Assembly: GCF_014698235.1 (NCBI RefSeq)
Contig: NZ_JACJSP010000003.1
Span: 186,001-250,000, forward strand
Reading direction: 5' to 3'
Source: Limnothrix sp. FACHB-406
GTDB lineage: Bacteria; Cyanobacteriota; Cyanobacteriia; CACIAM-69d
Length of the DNA: 64,000 bases
This document shows positions 17,559-26,002 of this stretch, piece after piece (the stretch's first letter is position 1; each line of letters begins with the position of its first letter). The notes under the pieces are model-generated. The model ran no database searches. It was not told the origin of the DNA and was given only the letters and a program-made list of their open reading frames with translations. Position numbers and translations under genes: made by a program.

Positions 17559-18175
17559 TGAATAATGATTTGATTGAGCAATTACAAAACCAGTTGGGGA
17601 TCAATGGATTACCCTACACAATTCCGATTCATCCCAACTTGGTGCACTTGACCTTGGGCTTGTTTATTGTGGCGATCGCCTTTGATATTGTTGGTGTTTT
17701 GTTTCCCCTCGAAAAGCCGGTTTTCAAGTTTTTAGCGATTCCTGCCACGCGCTCTAATTTTTTTGATGTGGGCTGGTACAACATGCTGGCCGGGGCGATC
17801 GTCACCTTTTTGACGGTGGCTGCGGGCTTTTATGAAATGTTATTGGCTCGGCCACCAGCAGATGTGAAAAGCGCTTGGGGTTTGCAGGCCATGGAAACCA
17901 TGTTGTGGCATGGCGTGGGTGGCGTTGTCCTGTTGTTATTAATTGTGGGCATGACCGTTTGGCGAGGATTTCAGCGGTTTGTTTGGCTGAAAGATCGATC
18001 GCGCCAAGTGCAATGGAGCTATCTTTTAGTGGGGCTAATCATCTTCGGTTTGATGTTTGTCCATGGAACCTTGGGGGCACAACTAGCCGCTGAATTTGGT
18101 GTGCACATCACCGCCGATCGCCTGTTGGATTTGGGTGAAAATCCTAACCTCGTTTTGAAATCATTCAATCCATGA
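17558..18175 (+). CDS. DUF2231 membrane protein, second gene of oxidase operon
   Basis: A 205-residue membrane protein, paralogous in layout to the preceding gene. Four helices are seen: the IHPNLVHLTLGLFIVAIAF motif, MLAGAIVTFLTVAAGF, the WHGVGGVVLLLLIVGMTV stretch and YLLVGLIIFGLMFVHGTLGA. His residues occur at the ends of helices one, three and four. It overlaps the upstream gene by one base, and its TGA overlaps the ctaC ATG (ATGA), so all are co-translated. The function is unknown; location argues for a role with the oxidase encoded downstream. Confidence 0.85.
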   Translation: MNNDLIEQLQNQLGINGLPYTIPIHPNLVHLTLGLFIVAIAFDIVGVLFPLEKPVFKFLAIPATRSNFFDVGWYNMLAGAIVTFLTVAAGFYEMLLARPPADVKSAWGLQAMETMLWHGVGGVVLLLLIVGMTVWRGFQRFVWLKDRSRQVQWSYLLVGLIIFGLMFVHGTLGAQLAAEFGVHITADRLLDLGENPNLVLKSFNP

Positions 18176-19110
18176 AGATTCGCACCATCCTCACCTTAGG
18201 AACCCTAGCGATCGCCCTGGCCCTCGTCAGTTGGTGGATGGGAGAGCAGTCCTATACCTGGTTTCCCCCCCAAGCCTCGGCGGAGTCCCAACTGATCGAT
18301 CGCCTATTCAGCTTTTTAGTGGCGATCGGGACATTTATTTTCCTAGGCGTGGTCGGGACGATCGTCTATGTGGTGCTGTTTCAACAAGCCAGTAAATATG
18401 ACACCAGCGATGGCCCGCACATTGAAGGAAACGTCACGTTGGAAATAGTTTGGACGGCGATTCCCTTCATCCTCGTCGTTGGAATTGCCGCCTACAGCTA
18501 CCACATTTACGATCGCATTTCTATCTTGGGCCCCATGGAGCATGTGCATGAATCAATGGCACATGACATGGCACCAGAGGCTCCAGCGATCGCCCCGGTT
18601 GCTGCTGAATCAAGCGATAGCAATGCGATCGCAAATCCAGAGGTTATGATTGCTGTGAAGTCTCGACAATGGGCTTGGGAATTCTATTACCCCGATCGGC
18701 AAGTCACTACGGCTGAATTGCATTTGCCAGCCGACCAACGGATTAGTTTGCAACTCACCTCGGAAGATGTCATCCACGGGTTTTATATTCCAGCCTTTCG
18801 GGTGAAGCAAGATATCATTCCAGGGCGTGCTATTACCCTGAAATTTACGCCCATCCGCGAAGGTCGATATCGTTTGCGCGACTCTCAGTACAGCGGCACT
18901 TACTTTGCGGCCATGCAAGCCGATGTGGTAGTGGAATCCTCTGATTCCTATCAACAATGGCTGACGGATGCGGCAAACCAACAGCTCACCGCCGCCTATA
19001 ACCAAGCCTTTGATGAATTCCAGCGCTCCCCCGGTGGACGCACTGGCTGGCAAACGGTTCAGCCAGCGCCGCCGCCCCTCGTGAACTATCCCGGCAAAGG
19101 AACCAGTTAG
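18172..19110 (+). CDS. ctaC: alternative oxidase subunit II lacking a complete CuA site
   Basis: A 312-residue subunit II with a signal/anchor helix (LGTLAIALALVSWWM), two membrane helices (ending FLGVVGTIVYVVLF, and ETIVWTAIPFI-like LEIVWTAIPFILVV) and a periplasmic or lumenal cupredoxin domain from residue 158. In CuA-type subunits the binding loop reads CxExCxxxHxxM. Here the positions are Asp237, Gln239, Ser241, Phe245 and Met248; the upstream His202 (EDVIHGFY) is kept. Both Cys, the Glu and the second His are therefore lost, so a normal CuA centre is impossible. This is the pattern known for CtaCII of the cyanobacterial alternative respiratory terminal oxidase (ARTO), which is thought not to use cytochrome c in the usual way. 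It overlaps the upstream gene by four bases. Confidence 0.92.
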   Translation: MKIRTILTLGTLAIALALVSWWMGEQSYTWFPPQASAESQLIDRLFSFLVAIGTFIFLGVVGTIVYVVLFQQASKYDTSDGPHIEGNVTLEIVWTAIPFILVVGIAAYSYHIYDRISILGPMEHVHESMAHDMAPEAPAIAPVAAESSDSNAIANPEVMIAVKSRQWAWEFYYPDRQVTTAELHLPADQRISLQLTSEDVIHGFYIPAFRVKQDIIPGRAITLKFTPIREGRYRLRDSQYSGTYFAAMQADVVVESSDSYQQWLTDAANQQLTAAYNQAFDEFQRSPGGRTGWQTVQPAPPPLVNYPGKGTS

Positions 19111-19195
19111 CCATTAGTCGTTTTCGCTCAACTCCGTTTCACCAGGCTTTGAGCAAAGATCTCGGCATTTCAGAATAGTTTCCTCCAACCGATTT

Positions 19196-20878
19196 ATGAC
19201 CAATCTTGCTACCGAATTGATCGCCGCTTCTCAGCCACCTATGCCCGGTACGCCCAATGACTGGAAGCGTTTTTTTAGCTTCAGCACCGATCACAAAGTG
19301 ATTGGGATTCAGTACCTAGTAACCTCCTTCTTTTTCTTTCTAGTAGGTGGCATTTTTGCCATGATTATTCGGGGCGAATTGATCACACCGGAAGCGGATT
19401 TGGTCGATCGCACCGTTTACAATGCCATGTTCACCATGCATGGCACGGTGATGTTGTTTTTGTGGACATTTCCTTGTCTATTGGGTCTGGGAAACTATCT
19501 CGTGCCCCTAATGATTGGCGCAAGGGATATGGCTTTTCCTCGGCTGAATGCGATCGCCTTTTGGATGGTGCCTGTCTTCGGCACGATTCTGATGGCGAGT
19601 TTTTTGGTGCCGGGCGGCCCAGCCCAAGCCGGTTGGTGGGCCTATCCACCTGTCAGCCTTCAAAATCCCACGGGCAACCTGATCAATGGTCAAATGCTAT
19701 GGCTATTGGCGGTGGCGATTTCCGGCGTTTCGTCGATTATGGGTGCGGTGAATTTTGTCACCACGATCGCCCGCATGCGCGCCCCTGGCATGACTTGGTT
19801 TCGGATGCCGGTTTTTGTGTGGACGGTGTTAGCCGCCCAAATTATTCAACTGTTTGGTCTGCCCGCTTTGACCGCTGGCGCGGTGATGCTGTTGTTGGAT
19901 CTGACCGTGGGGACAACGTTTTTTGATCCGGCCAAAGGTGGCGATCCGGTGCTGTTTCAGCACTTTTTCTGGTTCTATTCTCACCCGGCCGTTTATGTCA
20001 TTATCTTGCCGATTTTTGGCATCTTCTCTGAGGTTTTGCCAGTCTATGCCCGTAAGCCCCTCTTTGGCTACAAAGTAGTTGCCATTTCATCCCTCATTAT
20101 TACGGGTTTGAGTGCCATTGTTTGGGTTCACCACATGTTTGCCAGTGGCACACCGGGCTGGATGCGGATGATTTTCATGGCCACAACCATGCTGATCTCG
20201 GTGCCCACGGGGATTAAAGTTTTCGCCTGGGTTGCCACCATTTGGGGGGGTAAATTGCGCCTCAACACAGCCATGCTATTTGCCCTGGGCGGGCTGGTGA
20301 TGTTCGTGTTTTCAGGCATCACCGGCATTATGTTGGCAGCAGTTCCGGTTGATATCCATGTGAACAACACCTATTTTGTGGTGGGGCATTTTCACTATGT
20401 GATTTACGGCGCAGTGGTGATGGGAATTTATGCAGCAATCTATCACTGGTTTCCCAAAATGACCGGGCGCATGTATTCCGAAGGGCTGGGGAAATTGCAC
20501 TTTGCCCTAACTTTCATTGGCACTAATTTGAACTTCTTTCCCATGCATCCTTTGGGGTTGCAAGGGATGCCGCGCCGGGTCGCGTCTTACGATCCCGAAT
20601 TTACGTTTTGGAATGTGGTGGCTAGCCTAGGAGCCTTTTTGTTGGGGATGTCTACCCTGCCGTTTATTTTGAACATGATTGGTTCTTGGGTGCAGGGTGA
20701 AAAAGCGCCCAAAAATCCCTGGCGGGCGATCGGGCTGGAGTGGCTGTTGTCTTCGCCGCCAACGGTTGAGAACTTCGAGGAACTCCCGATCGTGGTTTCT
20801 GAGCCTTATGGCTATGGCAAATCTGATCCCTTGGTGTCTAATCCCGACGAATTAGAGGTGGCCCATGAACCCAACTGA
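19196..20878 (+). CDS. ctaD: alternative terminal oxidase subunit I (haem-copper)
   Basis: Catalytic subunit reducing oxygen to water in the thylakoid or cytoplasmic membrane. The 560-residue protein has about twelve helices. Ligands are visible: haem His in MHGTVMLFLW, CuB and cross-link Tyr in YSHPAVYVIILP, the CuB pair in WVHHMFASG, the K-channel Lys in PTGIKVFAW, and the paired haem His residues in FVVGHFHYVIYG. The D-channel Glu of the HPEVY form is replaced by Ala with YS just before, the signature of the A2 class of haem-copper oxidases. It overlaps ctaE by 14 bases. With the CuA-less subunit II it belongs to the ARTO-type operon. Confidence 0.95.
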   Translation: MTNLATELIAASQPPMPGTPNDWKRFFSFSTDHKVIGIQYLVTSFFFFLVGGIFAMIIRGELITPEADLVDRTVYNAMFTMHGTVMLFLWTFPCLLGLGNYLVPLMIGARDMAFPRLNAIAFWMVPVFGTILMASFLVPGGPAQAGWWAYPPVSLQNPTGNLINGQMLWLLAVAISGVSSIMGAVNFVTTIARMRAPGMTWFRMPVFVWTVLAAQIIQLFGLPALTAGAVMLLLDLTVGTTFFDPAKGGDPVLFQHFFWFYSHPAVYVIILPIFGIFSEVLPVYARKPLFGYKVVAISSLIITGLSAIVWVHHMFASGTPGWMRMIFMATTMLISVPTGIKVFAWVATIWGGKLRLNTAMLFALGGLVMFVFSGITGIMLAAVPVDIHVNNTYFVVGHFHYVIYGAVVMGIYAAIYHWFPKMTGRMYSEGLGKLHFALTFIGTNLNFFPMHPLGLQGMPRRVASYDPEFTFWNVVASLGAFLLGMSTLPFILNMIGSWVQGEKAPKNPWRAIGLEWLLSSPPTVENFEELPIVVSEPYGYGKSDPLVSNPDELEVAHEPN

Positions 20879-21500
20879 AACGAACTTGCGAGACGATGCA
20901 TTGCCGGGAATTGCGGAGGCCCATGATGACGCACACCATGCGGCCCATAGCCATGGATCCCCCGGCGACCAAATGTTTGGTTTTGTGATTTTTTTGCTGT
21001 CTGAAAGTGTTATTTTCTTCAGCTTCTTTGCGGGCTATATTGTCTACAAAACCACTGCCCAAACCTGGTTACCAGAAGGTGTTTTGGGTTTGGAGGTGCG
21101 CGAGCCAGCTATCAACACGGTCATTTTGGTGTCTAGCAGCTTCACGATTTATCTAGCTGAGCGCTATTTGCACGTTAAGCAGCTCTGGGGCTTTCGGGCA
21201 TTTTGGTTGCTGACGATCGCCATGGGTAGCTACTTCTTGTATGGCCAGGCGATCGAGTGGAGTCACTTAGACTTTGGGTTCACCGATGGGGTGTTTGGCG
21301 GCACGTTTTATTTGCTGACAGGATTCCACGGTCTGCACGTTTTTGCGGGTGTGTTGCTGCAACTGATCATGTTGGTGCGATCGTTCATTCCGGGTAATTA
21401 CGATCGCGGCGAATTTGGCGTGGCTTCGACCTCATTGTTTTGGCACTTTGTGGATGTGATTTGGATTATTTTGTTCCTGTTGATTTACATCTGGCAGTAA
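20865..21500 (+). CDS. ctaE: alternative terminal oxidase subunit III
   Basis: A 211-residue subunit III with five hydrophobic helices, the short form usual in bacteria lacking the first two helices. Recognisable are MFGFVIFLLSESVIFFSFF, GTFYLLTGFHGLHVFAGVL with the conserved His pair, and FWHFVDVIWIILFLLIYIW at the C-terminus. The N-terminal 30 residues are His/Asp-rich and not conserved. It overlaps ctaD by 14 bases and ends the operon. Subunit III stabilises the oxidase and supports proton uptake into the D-channel. Confidence 0.94.
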   Translation: MNPTETNLRDDALPGIAEAHDDAHHAAHSHGSPGDQMFGFVIFLLSESVIFFSFFAGYIVYKTTAQTWLPEGVLGLEVREPAINTVILVSSSFTIYLAERYLHVKQLWGFRAFWLLTIAMGSYFLYGQAIEWSHLDFGFTDGVFGGTFYLLTGFHGLHVFAGVLLQLIMLVRSFIPGNYDRGEFGVASTSLFWHFVDVIWIILFLLIYIWQ

Positions 21501-21508
21501 CCAAAACA

Positions 21509-21540
21509 CCGATCAAGATGAGGGTGATCGGCGATTTTGG
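21509..21540 (+). terminator. possible terminator after the oxidase operon
   Basis: A 7-bp stem ccgatca (21509-21515) / tgatcgg (21525-21531) with a 9-base loop, followed by cgatttt. Weak, but placed 9 bases after ctaE. Confidence 0.4.
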
Positions 21541-21633
21541 AATGAGATGAGCGATCGCCCAGCAACCCCTTCGCAATGCCAGTGAATCGGTAAGCAATCG
21601 TTTCAATCGTTGAGTAGTCAGGACGATCTAATT

Positions 21634-23145
21634 ATGATTATTGATGATTGCCATTACGACGTGATTATTATTGGTACTGGGGCTGGCGGTGGGACGCTGG
21701 CTTATAAATTAGCACCCACCGGCAAGCGTATTTTGATTCTTGAGCGGGGAGATTTTATGCCCCTCGAAGAACAAAATCGCAGCAATGTGGATGTTTTTAA
21801 ACGCGAGCGATATCACGCGCCGGAACAGTGGTACGACAACACGGGCGAACCCTTTTCGCCCCAAATGAACTACGCGATCGGGGGCAACACCAAAATCTAT
21901 GGAGCTGTGCTGATGCGGCGGCGAGAACAGGATTTTGCTGCCGTTACCCATCGCGAGGGAATTTCACCGGCTTGGTGTGTGGACTATGCGGAATTCGAGC
22001 CTTATTACACCGCTGCCGAAGCGCTTTATAAAGTGCATGGTCAGGCTGACCAAGACCCCACCGAGCCATTTCGGAGCAGCGACTATCCCTTTCCAGCAAT
22101 CGAATCCGATCCGCAAATTGCCGCCATTACGGGAGCGATCGCCCAGCAAGGATTGCACCCATCTGCCTTGCCCTTGGGGTTAACTCGCCAGGACGATGAC
22201 CCCACCAATGATTCCGAAGTGAGTGGCGTGTTGCCAGCGGTGGAATATCCCAACGTCACCCTCAAAACCAAGGCAAAAGTCGTGGGCTTGCATACCAACT
22301 CCTCAGGACGCTTGGTGAAAGCCGTTGAAGCGGAGATTGATGGTAAACCCTATCTCTTTTTGGGAGATTTGGTGGTCTTGGCCTGCGGGGCGGTGAACTC
22401 TGCGGCCCTGTTGTTGCGATCGGCTAATGATTGTCACCCACAAGGACTAGCCAATAGCTCCAATTTGGTGGGCCGCAACCTCATGAAAAATCTGATGACT
22501 GCGATCGTGCAGGTCAGCAGTAAAGCCAATTCCGGTGCGTTTCAAAAAACCGTTTGTGTGAATGATTTCTATTGGGGAGATGCGGATTTTCCCTACCCCA
22601 TGGGTCATATTTACAATACGGGTGGCTTGCTAACCGATGTGATTTTTGCAGAAGCGCCGCCGATGTTTTCAGTGCTGGCGAAATTCATGCCGGGATTTGG
22701 GTTGCAACAATTGGCGACCCGCTCGATCGGTTGGTGGATTCAAACGGAAGATTTGCCCAATCCCAATAACCGAGTTTACCTAGATCAACACAAGCTTTGT
22801 ATTGACTATCAACCCAACAATACGGAAGCGCACGATCGCCTCACCCACCGCTGGATTGATGTGTTGAAATCCCTAGAAAAGCAACTCGATGGTTTTCCGG
22901 TGGGCACAATCCATCCTCGCGGAGAAATTCCGGTGCAGGTGATGGCCAATCAATGCGGCACTTGTCGGTTTGGGGACGATCCGGCGACTTCCGTGCTTGA
23001 TCGCAACTGCCGCACCCACGATGTGGATAATTTGTATGTGGTGGATGGCAGCTTTTTCCCCTCGAATGCCAGTGTTAGCCCCGCCCTGACGATTATTGCG
23101 AATGCGCTGCGTGTGGGCGATCACCTGCTCGATCGACTGGCTTAA
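21634..23145 (+). CDS. GMC-type FAD-dependent oxidoreductase
   Basis: A 503-residue flavoprotein of the glucose-methanol-choline oxidoreductase superfamily. The FAD-binding motif is DVIIIGTGAGGGTLAYKLA, followed by ILILERG. The C-terminal half has NQCGTCRFGDDPATSVLD and NLYVVDGSFFPSNASVSPAL, the conserved end of the family, with the NPAxT-like stretch as SPALTIIANAL. It is cytoplasmic by sequence. The substrate is unknown. The ATG at 21634 is preferred to a TTG at 21610, since the Rossmann strand starts only nine residues on; aggac precedes it. It follows the oxidase operon on the same strand, 133 bases away, but a possible terminator lies between. Confidence 0.88.
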   Translation: MIIDDCHYDVIIIGTGAGGGTLAYKLAPTGKRILILERGDFMPLEEQNRSNVDVFKRERYHAPEQWYDNTGEPFSPQMNYAIGGNTKIYGAVLMRRREQDFAAVTHREGISPAWCVDYAEFEPYYTAAEALYKVHGQADQDPTEPFRSSDYPFPAIESDPQIAAITGAIAQQGLHPSALPLGLTRQDDDPTNDSEVSGVLPAVEYPNVTLKTKAKVVGLHTNSSGRLVKAVEAEIDGKPYLFLGDLVVLACGAVNSAALLLRSANDCHPQGLANSSNLVGRNLMKNLMTAIVQVSSKANSGAFQKTVCVNDFYWGDADFPYPMGHIYNTGGLLTDVIFAEAPPMFSVLAKFMPGFGLQQLATRSIGWWIQTEDLPNPNNRVYLDQHKLCIDYQPNNTEAHDRLTHRWIDVLKSLEKQLDGFPVGTIHPRGEIPVQVMANQCGTCRFGDDPATSVLDRNCRTHDVDNLYVVDGSFFPSNASVSPALTIIANALRVGDHLLDRLA

Positions 23146-23564
23146 CTGGCTGAATCGAAGTTTGAGGGCGAATGACCCGCAGCAAGACGGGGCGATCGCA
23201 ACAATCCTTTACAATCAATCTGGGTGATCGGGCGCAGTGCCAAACCGTCGCCGGTTGTCGGCAAGTCGCGGCATTTCTCAGCGGGCCAAGCCGCGCGATC
23301 GGGGTAGGATATTGGACTTGCACCCCAGCGCATTTGCGTTTCGTCAAGATTTTTGCGGACTGACGCAACCGTCACAAGTGGCTTGGGGCCAGGGGCAATG
23401 GATTCCCTGAAACCCCATTTCGCCACTGCGCGATCGTGCAGCGCGAGATCGTGGGGGCAAGGGGCTTAAGCCCCTTGTCTGGAGAGCGGCCGCCCTTTGT
23501 CTTGGAAGCAACCGCGTCAGTCCTAATTTCGTCCAGTTAAGTTCAAGTCCCATTCTGAGTCACC
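23146..23564. other. 419-base intergenic region upstream of aspS
   Basis: Holds the aspS promoter region and a 20-bp palindrome (23458-23477) that belongs to a dispersed repeat family. Short open frames here have no family features. Confidence 0.5.
23458..23477. repeat. 20-bp perfect palindrome, dispersed repeat family
   Basis: CAAGGGGCTTAAGCCCCTTG is a perfect inverted repeat, followed by TCTGG. Related sequences occur at about 25428, 42178 and 62880 in this window, always between genes. Confidence 0.8.
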
Positions 23565-25370
23565 ATGCGTACCCACTATTGCGGTCAACTGCGCGCCGAA
23601 CAGGTTGGTAAAACCGTCACCCTTTGCGGTTGGGTCGATCGCCGCCGCGACCACGGGGGAGTCGTGTTTGTGGACTTGCGCGATCGCTCGGGGATCGTTC
23701 AGGTGGCCTCGAACCCGGACTTGCCCGAATCGTTTCAAATTGCCGACTCCCTCCGCAATGAATATGTGGTGCGGATTACGGGAACCGTCACCCAGCGGCC
23801 GCCCGAGTCCGTGAACCCCAAGCTGGCTACTGGGGAAGTGGAAGTGCTGGCGGATCAAATCGAAATCCTCAGCGCTGTCAGCAAGCAACTGCCGTTCCAG
23901 GTTTCCACCTCCGAAAACGAAACCGTTCGCGAAGAATTGCGGCTGAAATATCGCTATCTGGATTTGCGCCGCCCCCGGATGCAGCACAACCTGCAACTGC
24001 GCCATGCGGTGGTGAAGGCCATGCGCCGGTTCCTGGAAGATGCCCAGGGCTTCATGGAAATCGAAACGCCCGTCCTAACCAAATCCACGCCAGAAGGGGC
24101 ACGCGATTACCTGGTTCCTTCGCGGGTGAATCCGGGCGAGTGGTTTGCCCTGCCCCAGTCGCCGCAATTGTTTAAGCAATTGCTGATGGTGTCCGGGTTC
24201 GATCGCTACTACCAAATCGCCCGTTGCTTCCGCGATGAAGATTTGCGGGCCGATCGCCAGCCGGAGTTCACCCAACTCGACATGGAAATGAGCTTCATGT
24301 CCATGGAAGAAATCCTGGACCTGAATGAGCAACTGGTTTGCCACATCTTCAAAACCGTCAAGAACATTGACCTGCCGCGCCCCTTCCCGCGCCTGACCTA
24401 CGCCGAAGCCATGGATCGTTACGGCAGCGATCGCCCCGACACCCGCTTTGGGATGGAACTGGCAGACTGCTCGGATCTGTTCAAGGGTTGTGGGTTCAAG
24501 GTGTTCTCCGGCTCGATCGCGGCCGGTGGGATCGTCAAAACCCTGCCCGTGCCCGGCGGTAACGATGCGGTGTCCAATGTGCGGATCAAGCCCGGTGGGG
24601 ATTTGTTCGCGATCGCCTCGGAAGCCGGAGCCAAGGGTCTGGCCTTCATCCGCGTGCGCGACAATGGCGAAGTGGACACGATCGGGGCGCTCAAGGACAG
24701 CCTGACCCCGGAAATCACCGCCGAACTGCTGCAACGCACGGGCGCACAATCGGGCGATTTACTGCTGTTTGGTGCGGGCCCGGCGGAGATCGTGAACAAA
24801 ACGCTCGATCGCCTGCGCTTGGCCCTGGGCAAAGAGCTGAACCTGATTGATCCCGATGCGATCAATCTGCTGTGGGTCGTGGATTTCCCGATGTTCGAGT
24901 ACAACGCCGACGAACAGCGCCTAGAAGCCCTGCACCACCCCTTCACGGCCCCCAACCCGGAAGATTTGGCGGATCTGAAAACCGCCCGCGCCCTGGCCTA
25001 CGACATCGTGCTCAACGGCACGGAAATCGGCGGCGGCAGCCTGCGGATCTACCAACGGGATGTGCAGGAGCAGGTGTTCGCGGCGATCGGCCTGACCGAC
25101 GAAGAAGCCCGCGCCAAGTTCGGCTTCCTGCTCGATGCCTTTGAATACGGCACGCCACCCCATGGGGGAATTGCCTACGGTCTCGATCGCCTGGTGTCGA
25201 TTTTGACCGGCGAAGACTCGATCCGCGACGCGATCGCCTTCCCCAAGACCCAACAGGCCCGCTGCTTGTTGACCGATGCGCCCTCCTCGGTGGAAGCCAA
25301 ACAACTGAAGGAGCTGCAAGTGGCTTCCACCTACAAACCCAAGAAGCCGGAAGCCGAAGCCTCGGCCTAG
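23565..25370 (+). CDS. aspS: aspartyl-tRNA synthetase
   Basis: Charges tRNA-Asp. The 601-residue, bacterial-type class IIb enzyme has an N-terminal OB-fold anticodon domain (about 1-105), class II motif 1 ([17 protein letters not shown]), motif 2 ([20 protein letters not shown]), a bacterial GAD insertion (about 285-420) and motif 3 ([13 protein letters not shown]). The length is normal for bacterial AspRS. Whether it is discriminating or also charges tRNA-Asn cannot be told by eye. The gene has its own intergenic regions on both sides and a terminator about 170 bases downstream. Confidence 0.97.
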   Translation: MRTHYCGQLRAEQVGKTVTLCGWVDRRRDHGGVVFVDLRDRSGIVQVASNPDLPESFQIADSLRNEYVVRITGTVTQRPPESVNPKLATGEVEVLADQIEILSAVSKQLPFQVSTSENETVREELRLKYRYLDLRRPRMQHNLQLRHAVVKAMRRFLEDAQGFMEIETPVLTKSTPEGARDYLVPSRVNPGEWFALPQSPQLFKQLLMVSGFDRYYQIARCFRDEDLRADRQPEFTQLDMEMSFMSMEEILDLNEQLVCHIFKTVKNIDLPRPFPRLTYAEAMDRYGSDRPDTRFGMELADCSDLFKGCGFKVFSGSIAAGGIVKTLPVPGGNDAVSNVRIKPGGDLFAIASEAGAKGLAFIRVRDNGEVDTIGALKDSLTPEITAELLQRTGAQSGDLLLFGAGPAEIVNKTLDRLRLALGKELNLIDPDAINLLWVVDFPMFEYNADEQRLEALHHPFTAPNPEDLADLKTARALAYDIVLNGTEIGGGSLRIYQRDVQEQVFAAIGLTDEEARAKFGFLLDAFEYGTPPHGGIAYGLDRLVSILTGEDSIRDAIAFPKTQQARCLLTDAPSSVEAKQLKELQVASTYKPKKPEAEASA

Positions 25371-26002
25371 GAGGGTGTCGCAAAAGCCTCAATTGCGACC
25401 TTGCGGGTCTGGCAAACCGATGAAGACCAGAGGCTTCAGCCCCTTGCCCCACGGCTGTTGATGCTTGGCCCTTGTCACCCGACAATTGGGCAGACCTCCT
25501 CTCAGCCTCATGACCTAAATCTCGTCGCCTAAATTACAAGGGCTGTCATCAGTAACTCGGTGACAGCCCTCTGTCTTTTTAAAGTGTTTTTAAAGATGGC
25601 TTGCGTTTGAAATCACGCAGACCTGTGACCTGTGACAACGGATCTGTTTCCCGATTGATGCAAATTAATCAGTACAAATAGACTGATTCGCTGTGCTTTT
25701 CTGGAACTACGATAGATTTCGAAGAAAACTCAGTAGAATTAATTCTTGAAAAAGGTTGAAAACCATACAAAAACATGATCGACTGTCATTTCTTGGGTTT
25801 CAGCTACTTAGTTTGATTTGATACATACTTTGCATTTTTACTCTTTTTTTACTAATTTTTCCGCTAATTTATATCTGTTTACAACTCGCTTGACTGACAA
25901 TTGACGAAAGAGTTGGATCGCTTTGAGAAAATCAATGGGCGAAATGAGCAGCCCGGCGCTTTTTCCTTGGGTAGTAAATAATAGAAGAACTTCCCTTCTG
26001 CA
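25371..26002. other. 632-base intergenic region between aspS and the giant kinase
   Basis: Contains a degenerate member of the palindromic repeat family (ggcttcagccccttg at about 25429), the aspS terminator (25539-25580), then about 400 bases of AT-rich sequence that probably holds the promoter of the giant kinase. No coding frame is credible. Confidence 0.5.
25539..25580 (+). terminator. rho-independent terminator
   Basis: A perfect 10-bp stem, agggctgtca (25539-25548) and tgacagccct (25561-25570), 12-base loop, then ctgtcttttt. It ends the aspS transcript. Confidence 0.85.
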
